Source: JAFKFJ01 sp963786445
GTDB taxonomy: Bacteria; Pseudomonadota; Alphaproteobacteria; Acetobacterales; Acetobacteraceae
DNA length: 64,000 nucleotides
Assembly: GCA_963786445.1 (NCBI GenBank)
Contig: CAWAZU010000008.1
Location: 1 to 64,000 of the forward strand
Direction: 5' to 3'
Shown piece by piece: positions 57,118 through 64,000 of this stretch; position 1 is the first letter of the stretch, and each line of letters opens with the position of its first letter. Below the pieces are notes generated by a model that worked only from the letters and a program-made list of their open reading frames with translations, had not been told where the DNA came from and did not search any database. The position numbers and the translations under genes were made by a program.

Positions 57118-57276
57118 ATGATTTCTCGGGGGCGTCGTTCGCCCGCCGCAGTGTGCCGCGCGAATGCCCGCGGGCGACTTCACGTCTGCGCAATCGGCAA
57201 GGTTTCTTACCCGGTTTTTCTTGAGTTGGGCCGCGTATCGTCTAGCGTCCGCCCTTGACGGGCAGAGGGATGCAGC

Positions 57277-58063
57277 ATGGCGCTGGGCTACGAGCGGGAC
57301 TACTTCATCGCCCGCCAGCACGGCTGGAACGTGTCCGCCGACGTGGTCGCGGACCTGATGCTCAATCTGTTCACGGTCGGCTCGGCGGTCGAAATCGGCT
57401 GCGGCACCGGCAATCTGCTGGCCGCGTTCCGCCGGCGCGGAGTTCGGCGACCTGCTCGGCCTCGACGGGCCGAACGTGCCGCGCGATCTGCTGTGCATCC
57501 CCGAGACGATGGTGCGCGGCTGGACCCTCGACCGGCTCACGCCGCTGCCGCGCCGCTTCGACCTCGCCTGCTCGCTGGAAGTCGCCGAGCATCTGCCGCA
57601 GGCGGCGGCGGAGGATTTCGTGCGGCTGCTGGTCGCGGCGGCGCCGGTGGTGCTGTTCGGCGCGGCGATCCCCGGCCAGGGCGGGCCGGGGCACGTCAAC
57701 GAGCAGCGCCAGTCCTGGTGGGCGGCGAAGTTCGCGCGTCACGGCTACGTCGCCGTCGATTGCATCCGGCCGGCGGTCTGGCACGTCCCGGACGTCGAGT
57801 GGTACTACGCCCAGAACATCCTGGTGTATTGCCTGCCGGAGAAGCTGCCGCCGGGCCATGCGCCGGTCGCCGCGCGGCTCTATCTCGACCTGGTGGACGA
57901 CCGCGTGGCGGGACCGTTGCGGCGCGGGCCCGACAGCATCAAGGGGGCGGTGCGCGCCTTCCGCCGCGACATCGGCGCGCTGCTGCGGGCGTTGCGGCGG
58001 CGGATGCTGGCCGGCTCCGAGATGCCCCGGCAGGAGGCGCACGCCCACGCGGGTGCGGGTTGA
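57277..58063 (+). CDS. SAM-dependent methyltransferase, tandem copy 1 (one frameshift)
   Basis: Starts MALGYERDYFIARQHGWNVS. Motif I AVEIGCGTGNLLAAFRRRG, then after a shift near 57445 LLGLDGPNVPRDLL, CSLEVAEHLPQAAAEDFVRL, PGQGGPGHVNEQRQSWWAAK. About 262 residues. Paralogous to the gene that follows. The H-x-N-E-Q-x-Q-S-W-W block is shared. Substrate unknown; carbohydrate or lipid-linked substrates are possible but unproven. Confidence 0.85.
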
Positions 58064-58068
58064 ACCGC

Positions 58069-58869
58069 ATGTCCGCAGCGCCGCAGTTGCGCGAACGCGG
58101 AGGATTACGGGTGGGCGCGGCTTCGCTCTACGACCACGGCTACTACGAGATGAAGCAGGACGGCTGGTGGGCGAGTGCCGCCGCCATCGTGCCGGCGCTG
58201 GTGCGCTGGTTCCCGGCGCGCTCGGTGCTCGACGTGGGCTGCGGCACCGGCAACCTGCTGGCGACGTTCGCGCGCTATGGCGCGACCGACCTGCTCGGCA
58301 TCGACGGCGACCAGGTGCCGCGCGACCTGTTGCACATCGCGCCGGAGCAGTTCCTGGTGGCCGAAGCGGCGCGCGTCGCCGGCCTCGGCCGCCGCTTCGA
58401 CGTCGCCTGCTCGCTGGAATATGCCGAGCATCTGCCGGCGGCGCGCGCGCCGGAGTTCGTGGCGCTGCTGGCCGAGGCGGCGCCGGTGGTGCTGTTCTCG
58501 GCGGCGGTGCCGGGGCAGGGCGGCCTGGGCCATGTCAACGAGCAGAAGCAGTCGTGGTGGGCGGCGCTGTTCGCCGCGCACGGGCTGGTGCCGGTCGATT
58601 GCATCCGCCCGGCGATCCAGGACGCGCCGGGCGCGGAATGGTATTATGCGCAGAACACGATCGTTTACTGCGCGCCGCCGCGCGTGCCGGAGGGGCTGTC
58701 GCCGGTCGCCAACCCGCTCTACCTCGACCTGCTGGACGACCGCGTGTTCGGTCCGATGACGCGGCCGCCGGACAGTTTTTCCGGCTCGCTGCGCGCGTTG
58801 CAGCGCGACACGACGGCGCTCCTGCTGGCGCTGCGCCGCCGCGCAGTGCGCCGGCAGCGGCCGGGCTGA
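58069..58869 (+). CDS. SAM-dependent methyltransferase, tandem copy 2
   Basis: 266 residues starting MSAAPQLRERGGLRVGAASL. Motif I SVLDVGCGTGNLLATFARYG, then LLGIDGDQVPRDLL, CSLEYAEHLPAARAPEFVAL, PGQGGLGHVNEQKQSWWAAL. Begins 6 bp after copy 1. The pair shares domain order and many identical blocks, so it is a local duplication. Intact. Confidence 0.88.
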   Translation: MSAAPQLRERGGLRVGAASLYDHGYYEMKQDGWWASAAAIVPALVRWFPARSVLDVGCGTGNLLATFARYGATDLLGIDGDQVPRDLLHIAPEQFLVAEAARVAGLGRRFDVACSLEYAEHLPAARAPEFVALLAEAAPVVLFSAAVPGQGGLGHVNEQKQSWWAALFAAHGLVPVDCIRPAIQDAPGAEWYYAQNTIVYCAPPRVPEGLSPVANPLYLDLLDDRVFGPMTRPPDSFSGSLRALQRDTTALLLALRRRAVRRQRPG

Positions 58870-58892
58870 CGTCGCCGCCGCTTTGCCCGCCG

Positions 58893-59402
58893 TCAGTAGT
58901 TCCCCGGCGTGTTGGTCGAGGACGGGGTGGCCGCCGGAACCGCGCCGGCCGGGTTGAAGCGGCCGATATTGCCGATCAGCTGCTGCAGGAACGACGCATG
59001 GCTCCCGGGCGAGGGCGTGCTGCGCGCCACCACCTGCACCGGCAGCGCGTCCGCCTTGTCCTTCACCTTGATGCCGCGCAGCACGCCGGCGTCGTCGAAG
59101 CTCAGCGCATAGACGCGCTGCCTCAGCACGGTCTGCGTGCCGGCGATCACCGGGCGGGTGACCTGCGAGACGTAGATCCAGGTGTTCGGGTCGAAGCTGG
59201 CGGTGAGCGTCGGCGTGCCGAACAGCGCCGTCACGTCCTTGCGGGTGGAGGTGCCGGGAGTGAGCTGCGCCATGTCGGCCGGGTCCACCTGCTGGCCGCG
59301 CGGCTGCGGCGGCCAGGAGAACAGGCCGACGGTACCGCAGCCCGCGAGCGGGGCCAGCAGCAGGGCAAGCAGCGCGATGCGGGCGAGGCTGGCGGCGGGC
59401 AC
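58893..59402 (-). CDS. bamE: Outer membrane assembly lipoprotein BamE
   Basis: 169 residues. Lipoprotein signal with lipobox PLAGC near residue 22, then the SmpA/OmlA fold: LTPGTSTRKDVTALFGTPTL, DPNTWIYVSQVTR and VYALSFDDAGVLRGIKV. Part of the BAM complex that inserts beta-barrel proteins. Intact. Divergent from the chaperone gene that follows. Confidence 0.93.
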   Translation of the reverse strand: MPAASLARIALLALLLAPLAGCGTVGLFSWPPQPRGQQVDPADMAQLTPGTSTRKDVTALFGTPTLTASFDPNTWIYVSQVTRPVIAGTQTVLRQRVYALSFDDAGVLRGIKVKDKADALPVQVVARSTPSPGSHASFLQQLIGNIGRFNPAGAVPAATPSSTNTPGNY

Positions 59403-59541
59403 CGGGACATCCTTAGCGGCAGGTTCGGCCCGCGCGCCGCGGCGGTTGACCGGGCGGGGGCGGGTGCTACCTGTGGCGTGTCACGGCGCGGTCGCGTTTG
59501 TCAACTCGCACGCCCGCGCCCGCGAAGGAGAGTGAGCCGGC

Positions 59542-60078
59542 GTGCTGGGATTTCTGCATCGTTCGCGCCACGGGCGGGCGGCTGCGGCGCTCTATGCCGA
59601 AGCGGTCGCGGCGGCGCGCGCGCCCGTCTTCTATGCCGCGCTCGGCGTGCCGGACACGCTGGACGGACGGTTCGACCTGGTCGGGCTGCACGCCTTCCTG
59701 CTGATCCGCCGCCTGCAGCACGCCGCCCCGCCCGGCCCGGATCTGGCGCAGGCGGTGTTCGATGCGATGTTCCGCGACATGGACCACAACCTGCGCGAGC
59801 TCGGCGTCGGCGACCTGTCGGTGGCGCGCAAGATGAAGCAGATGTGGGAGGCGTTCCACGGCCGCGCCGCCGCCTACGAGGCCGCGTTCGCCAGCGCGGA
59901 TGCGGCGGCGCTGCCGGCGGCGCTGGCGCGCAACGTCTGGCGCGAAGCTGCGGCGCCGCACGCCGCCGCGCTCGCCGATGCGGCGCGGGCGCAGGCGGCG
60001 CATCTCGACGCGCAGAGGCTGGCGGCGTTCCTCGCCGGCACCGCGACATTCCTCCCCGCGGAGGCGGTGCTGACATGA
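59542..60078 (+). CDS. Ubiquinol-cytochrome c chaperone family protein
   Basis: 178 residues from GTG 59542 after AAGGAG. CBP3/UQCC1-type landmarks: YAALGVPDTLDGRFDLVGLH, AVFDAMFRDMDHNLRELGVG and SVARKMKQMWEAFHGRAAAY. Assists assembly of the cytochrome bc1 complex. Overlaps the DUF177 gene (ATGA). Intact. Confidence 0.9.
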   Translation: MLGFLHRSRHGRAAAALYAEAVAAARAPVFYAALGVPDTLDGRFDLVGLHAFLLIRRLQHAAPPGPDLAQAVFDAMFRDMDHNLRELGVGDLSVARKMKQMWEAFHGRAAAYEAAFASADAAALPAALARNVWREAAAPHAAALADAARAQAAHLDAQRLAAFLAGTATFLPAEAVLT

Positions 60079-60569
60079 CCGGCGGGCCGGAATTCTCCCG
60101 TCTGGTGCCGGTCGATCGCATCGGTCCCGGCGGGATCGAGCAGACCGTCACGGCGACGCCGGCGGAGTGCGCGGCGCTGGCGGCGCGGCTCGGCGTGCCG
60201 TCGGTGCTGGCGCTCGCGGCGACGTTCCGGCTGGTGCGCGGCGAGGCCGGGCGGATCGCGGCGACCGCCGCGCTGGCCGGTCGGCTGGTGCGGGAGTGCG
60301 TGGTCTCGCTCGAACCGTTCGAGACCGGCATCGCCGAGGATTTTGCCGTCGCCTTCGTGCCGGAGGCGGCGCTGGGCGAGGCGATCGACCTGGAGGGGGT
60401 GGACGAGATCCCCTACGCGGGCGGCGCCATCGACCTCGGCGAGGCGGCGGCGGAGCAGCTGGCGCTGACGCTCGACCCGTATCCGCGCAAGCCCGGTGCC
60501 GCGCTCGACGCGGCGGTGGCAGGCGAGCAGGAGTCGCCGTTCGCGGTGCTGCGCGGGCGCAAGGGGTGA
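60075..60569 (+). CDS. DUF177 (YceD-like) protein
   Basis: 164 residues, ATG in overlap with the chaperone. VTATPAECAALAARLGVPSV and CVVSLEPFETGIAEDFAVAF, then the acidic EAIDLEGVDEIPYAGGAIDL, match YceD/DUF177, which usually precedes rpmF and is linked to 23S rRNA/ribosome maturation. Here a YqgE gene on the other strand separates it from rpmF. Intact. Confidence 0.87.
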   Translation: MTGGPEFSRLVPVDRIGPGGIEQTVTATPAECAALAARLGVPSVLALAATFRLVRGEAGRIAATAALAGRLVRECVVSLEPFETGIAEDFAVAFVPEAALGEAIDLEGVDEIPYAGGAIDLGEAAAEQLALTLDPYPRKPGAALDAAVAGEQESPFAVLRGRKG

Positions 60570-60573
60570 GCGG

Positions 60574-61203
60574 TCACAGCGGCACCGCCTGGCGTGCCCT
60601 GGCGCGCTGCCAGATTGTGGCGCGGTCGGCATCGAACAGCAGCTTCATGTCGTCCGGCACCACGATCCAGTCGTGCCGCATCAGCTCGAAGCGAAGCTGC
60701 CCCGGCGCCCAGCCGGCATAGCCGAGCGCGAACAGGCTGTGCTTCGGCCCCTTGCCGCGGCCGATGTCGCGCAGCACGTCCGGGCTGACGGTCATCGCCA
60801 CGTGCTGATCGACCGCGATCGTGCCGCGGCGGCGATACTCGGCGCTGTGGACGACGAAGCCGGCCTCCGGCTGCAGCGGGCCGCCGGCGAAGACGCGCAC
60901 GCTGCCCGCCACGCCGGCCGCGTCCTGCCCGGCGTCCTGCAGCAGCTCGGCGATGGAGCGCTCGCCGATCGGGCGGTTGATGGCGATGCCGACGGTGCCG
61001 TTGGCGTCGTCGATGACCACGAGGATGACCGTGCGGACGAAGCGCGGATCGCCGATCGACGGGTCGGCGACCAGCAGCTGTCCGGCCAGCGACTCGGACG
61101 GCGGCGCGGCGTCCTGCGGGGGCAGCGCCGCCGCCGCCAGGCTCGCCGTGGCGAGCACGACGGCAGCGGCCAGGACGGTGCGTCTGAGCGGGTGCGCGGA
61201 CAC
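60574..61203 (-). CDS. YqgE/AlgH family protein with a signal peptide
   Basis: 209 residues from GTG 61203. An N-terminal signal-like stretch (MSAHPLRRTVLAAAVVLATA, then SLAAAALPP) precedes a standard YqgE/AlgH body (LLVADPSIGDPRFVRTVIL, GIAINRPIGERSIAELL, RVFAGGPLQPEAGFVVHSAE, LGYAGWAPGQLRFELMRHDW). Most YqgE proteins are cytosolic, so export to the periplasm would be unusual. Function unknown. Intact. Confidence 0.85.
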   Translation of the reverse strand: MSAHPLRRTVLAAAVVLATASLAAAALPPQDAAPPSESLAGQLLVADPSIGDPRFVRTVILVVIDDANGTVGIAINRPIGERSIAELLQDAGQDAAGVAGSVRVFAGGPLQPEAGFVVHSAEYRRRGTIAVDQHVAMTVSPDVLRDIGRGKGPKHSLFALGYAGWAPGQLRFELMRHDWIVVPDDMKLLFDADRATIWQRARARQAVPL

Positions 61204-61352
61204 GCCCCGCAGTATACACGGAGCGGACGCGGCATGCAGCGGCGCGCCTTGCCGGCGCAGGGCGCCTCTGCTAAGCGGCGCGGCTCGTTATGCCAGATTC
61301 GTGACAGCACCGGCGCGGCCGGGCGCGTCACCGCGATTCGGAGTGCAGCCCG

Positions 61353-61556
61353 ATGGCCGTCCCCAAGCGAAAGACCTCTCCGTCGCGGCGCGGCATGCGG
61401 CGCAGCCATGAGGCGCTGCCGCACGAGGCCCATGCCGAGTGCCCCAATTGCGGCGAGCTGCGCCGCCCGCACCATGTCTGCGGCCACTGCGGCCATTACG
61501 ACGGGCGCGAAGTGGTCGCTGCGGGAAAAGCCCTGAAGGCCGCCGTCCGCATCTGA
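61353..61556 (+). CDS. rpmF: 50S ribosomal protein L32
   Basis: 67 residues. MAVPKRKTSPSRRGMRRSHE is the L32 signature. Zinc-ribbon cysteines in CPNCGELRRPHHVCGHCGHY. The rpmF-plsX-fabH order is widely conserved. Intact. Confidence 0.95.
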   Translation: MAVPKRKTSPSRRGMRRSHEALPHEAHAECPNCGELRRPHHVCGHCGHYDGREVVAAGKALKAAVRI

Positions 61557-61587
61557 CGCGGCACGCGCGCGGCGTGCGGTCGCGGCG

Positions 61588-62672
61588 GTGAGCGAACGTT
61601 TCACCCTGGCCGTGGACGCGATGGGCGGCGACCACGCGCCCGACATGGTCGTGGCCGGGGTGGCGCTGGCGGCCGAACGCCATCCGGCGGCGCGCTTCCT
61701 GCTCTGCGGCGACGAGGTGCGGCTGCGCGGGCTGCTGCACAGGCACCGGCGCGCGGCGGCGCACTCGCGCGGTGCGCCATGCGCCGGCGGCGATCCCGCA
61801 ACGACATGAAGGCGGCCGCGGCGCTGCGGCTGCGCGGCGCCTCGATGCGGCTGGCGATCGACGCGGTCGCAAGCGGCGAGGCCGAGGGCGTGGTGAGCGC
61901 CGGCAACACCGGCGCGCTGCTGGCGCTGGCGAAAATCGTGATCAAGACGCTGCCCGGCATCGACCGCCCGGCGATGGCGGCGATCGGACCCACGGCGCGC
62001 GGCGACGTGGTGATGCTCGACCTCGGCGCCAACGTCGCCTGCGACGTGCGCAACCTGGTCGAGTTCGCGGTGATGGGCGACGTGTTCGCGCGCACCGTGC
62101 TCGGCCTGCCGCAGCCCAGCATCGGCCTGCTCAATGTCGGCGCCGAGGAGATGAAGGGCGACGAACAGCTGCGCCAGGCGGCGGACGCGCTGCGCGAGAG
62201 CTATCTCGGCGCGCAGTTCTACGGCTTCGTCGAGGGCCACGACATCGCCGCCGGCACCACCGACGTGATCGTCACCGACGGCTTCACCGGCAACGTCGCG
62301 CTGAAGACCGCCGAGGGCGCGCTGAAACTGGTCGGCGGCCTGCTGCGGCAGGTGTTTTCCTCGTCGCTGTCGGCACGGCTCGGCTATCTGCTGGCGCGGC
62401 CGGGGCTGGACCGGCTGCGCGAATGGCTCGACCCGCGGCGCTACAACGGCGCGGTGATGCTCGGGCTGAACGGCGTCGTGGTGAAATCGCACGGCGGCAC
62501 CGACGCCCCCGGCTTCGCGCACGCCATTGACGTGGCGATGGATATGGTGGTGCATCGTTTCAACGACCGCATGCGCGAGGGGCTTGCGCGCATCGTCGTG
62601 CCGCAACCAGGGGTAGGACCCACCGATGGACCTCGCAACGGACACGGCCCCCGGCTTGCAGCTTCCCGCTGA
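61588..62672 (+). CDS. plsX: Phosphate acyltransferase PlsX (two frameshifts)
   Basis: GTG start, VSERFTLAVDAMGGDHAPDM. The middle near 61740-61810 is broken by at least two shifts (pieces ALARCAMRHAPAAIP-like, then MKAAAALRLRGASMRLAIDA). Then EGVVSAGNTGALLALAKIVI, MLDLGANVACDVRNLVEFAV and VTDGFTGNVALKTAEGALKL. About 362 codons. Converts acyl-ACP to acyl-phosphate for phospholipid synthesis. The 3' end overlaps fabH by 47 bp. Confidence 0.92.
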
Positions 62673-63666
62673 GCGCGACGCGCCGGCGCGCCGGCGCGTC
62701 ATCCGCGCCGTGTTCGCCGGCATCGGCGGCTACCTGCCGGAGACGGTGGTGAGCAACGACGAGCTCGCGCGCACCGTCGCGACCTCCGACACGTGGATCC
62801 GCGAGCGCACCGGCATCGCCCAGCGCCACATCGCGCAGCGCCACGAGACCTGCGGCTACATGGCGACGCGCGCCGCCGCCGCGGCACTCGCCGATGCCGG
62901 CGCGACCGCGGCCGACGTCGATGCCATCATCCTCGCCACCGCCACCCCCGACGAGGCGTTCCCGGCGACCGCGCTGCGCGTGCAGGCGGCGCTCGGCGCC
63001 AAAGGCTTCGGTTTCGACCTGTCGGCGGCGTGCAGCGGCTTCGTCTATGCGCTCGCGATGGCCGACGCGCTGATCCGCGTCGGCCAGGCGCGCGGCGTGC
63101 TGGTGATCGGCAGCGAGGTCTATTCGCGCATCCTGAACTGGCAGGACCGCAACACCTGCGTGCTGTTCGGCGACGGCGCCGGCGCCGTGTTCCTGCGCGC
63201 CGGCGAGGGCACGGGCACCAGCGCCGACCGCGGCATCCTGTCCACCCATCTGCACGCCGACGGCACGCTCGGCGACATCCTCTACATCGACGGCGCGGTC
63301 GGCCGGCCGGAGCGGCCCGGCCATCTGATGATGAACGGCAAGGAAGTGTTCCGCCACGCGGTCGTGCGGCTGGCCGAGGCGGTCGATGAGGCGCTGCGGG
63401 CCAACGGGCTGGATCGCTCGGCGGTGGACTGGCTGGTGCCGCACCAGGCGAACTCGCGCATCATCGAGGGCATCCGCAAGCGCCTCGGGCTGCCGCCGGA
63501 GCGCGTGGTGCTGACGGTCGCGCAGCATGCCAACACCTCGGCCGCCTCGATCCCGCTGGCGCTCGCCGACGCGCATGGCAGCGGCAAGCTGCGGCCCGGG
63601 CAGCTGCTGCTGCTGGAGGCGCTGGGCGGCGGCCTCACCTGGGGCTCGGCGCTGGTCCGGCTCTAG
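62626..63666 (+). CDS. fabH: Beta-ketoacyl-ACP synthase III
   Basis: 346 residues. Catalytic Cys in DLSAACSGFVYALAMADALI, His in WLVPHQANSRIIEGIR, Asn in VAQHANTSAASIPLALADA; C-terminal GGGLTWGSALVRL. Starts fatty acid synthesis from acetyl-CoA and malonyl-ACP. Intact. Confidence 0.95.
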   Translation: MDLATDTAPGLQLPAERDAPARRRVIRAVFAGIGGYLPETVVSNDELARTVATSDTWIRERTGIAQRHIAQRHETCGYMATRAAAAALADAGATAADVDAIILATATPDEAFPATALRVQAALGAKGFGFDLSAACSGFVYALAMADALIRVGQARGVLVIGSEVYSRILNWQDRNTCVLFGDGAGAVFLRAGEGTGTSADRGILSTHLHADGTLGDILYIDGAVGRPERPGHLMMNGKEVFRHAVVRLAEAVDEALRANGLDRSAVDWLVPHQANSRIIEGIRKRLGLPPERVVLTVAQHANTSAASIPLALADAHGSGKLRPGQLLLLEALGGGLTWGSALVRL

Positions 63667-63668
63667 CC

Positions 63669-64000
63669 ATGGCGGCGACGGCCACGGTCAGCGAGGCGCC
63701 GCGGGGCGGTCGGTTCGACGCCATCGTCGAGCGGCTGCACCGGCTGCATCCGCGCCAGATCGACCTCAGCCTGCACCGGCTGGAGCGGCTGCTGGCGCTG
63801 CTCGGCCATCCCGAGCGGCGCCTGCCGCCGGTGATCCATGTCGCCGGGACCAACGGCAAGGGCAGCACCTGCGCCTTCCTGCGCGGCTTCGCCGAGGCCG
63901 CCGGGCTGCGCGTCCACGTCTATACCTCGCCGCATCTGGTGCGCTTCAACGAGCGCATCCGCATCGCGGGCAGGCTGGTCGAGGACGCGGCGCTGGCCGA
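63669..64000 (+). CDS. folC: Folylpolyglutamate/dihydrofolate synthase, N-terminal part (cut by window end)
   Basis: ATG 63669, 2 bp after the fabH stop. Mur-ligase-type start: a helical N-terminus (RQIDLSLHRLERLLALLGHP) and the P-loop HVAGTNGKGSTCAFLRGF, then YTSPHLVRFNERIRI. It continues beyond 64000 without a stop. Adds glutamates to folates. Confidence 0.9.
   Translation, partial: MAATATVSEAPRGGRFDAIVERLHRLHPRQIDLSLHRLERLLALLGHPERRLPPVIHVAGTNGKGSTCAFLRGFAEAAGLRVHVYTSPHLVRFNERIRIAGRLVEDAALA

Noticed and set aside
57255..60569. 1,104-codon plus ORF across two methyltransferases, bamE and DUF177
   Set aside because: High-GC read-through of a stop-poor frame. Four separate real genes explain it.

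Overview
The window is a high-GC alphaproteobacterial chromosome segment, most likely Acetobacteraceae/Rhodospirillales. I infer this from the gene orders glyA-nrdR-ribD-ribE-ribBA-ribH-nusB-thiL and bamE / ubiquinol-cytochrome c chaperone / DUF177 / rpmF-plsX-fabH, a Mg-type HemB and a class A PBP. No database search was possible.

Region 1 (1-7.7 kb) is an insertion-sequence pile-up: a truncated and a complete IS66-type element, the complete one carrying a SEC-C/UPF0149 passenger gene, an integrase stub, IS3 copy 1, an IS110 remnant and an ISL3 element. Region 2 (7.9-18.1 kb) is an accessory redox/catabolic cluster: a LysR regulator diverging from a peroxiredoxin, a flavin disulfide reductase, a crotonase, a glutathione S-transferase, a cupin dioxygenase, an alpha/beta hydrolase fused in frame to a [2Fe-2S] domain, and the other two subunits of a PaoABC-like molybdenum hydroxylase. 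Region 3 (18.1-27.3 kb) is gene debris plus frameshifted genes (UBP zinc finger, cNMP-thioredoxin reductase, class I aldolase, DUF4238, DUF2182, DUF899, an HTH/TPR regulator and a beta-propeller protein). IS3 copy 2 lies inverted relative to copy 1, so the two bracket 24.5 kb, and it abuts a truncated IS1380.

Region 4 starts with a tRNA-Leu(UAA) gene interrupted by a 224-nt group I intron. A D-2-hydroxyacid dehydrogenase and a class A PBP follow. Then comes a 2,923-bp element (34441-37363) with 29-bp terminal inverted repeats and a perfect 8-bp target duplication. It carries three defence-type genes, a TIGR02391 HEPN protein, an AbiJ-like protein and a Shedu/DUF4263-like nuclease, and no transposase. 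I regard it as the most interesting object here.

Region 5 (37.4-64 kb) is largely housekeeping: GFA protein, OmpA porin, CoA-transferase, NDH-2, a phosphorylase, mntR/mntH with a clear palindromic operator, a CDF transporter, hemB, a TacAT toxin-antitoxin pair, glyA-nrdR and the riboflavin operon with nusB-thiL, an old yellow enzyme, two tandem methyltransferases, bamE, rpmF-plsX-fabH, and the start of folC at the edge.

A caution applies to the whole window. Many conserved genes (glyA, nrdR, ribD, ribBA, ribH, nusB, plsX, pbp) contain single-base indels, mostly insertions. The simplest explanation is uncorrected long-read error, so a frameshift here is weak evidence that a gene is dead.
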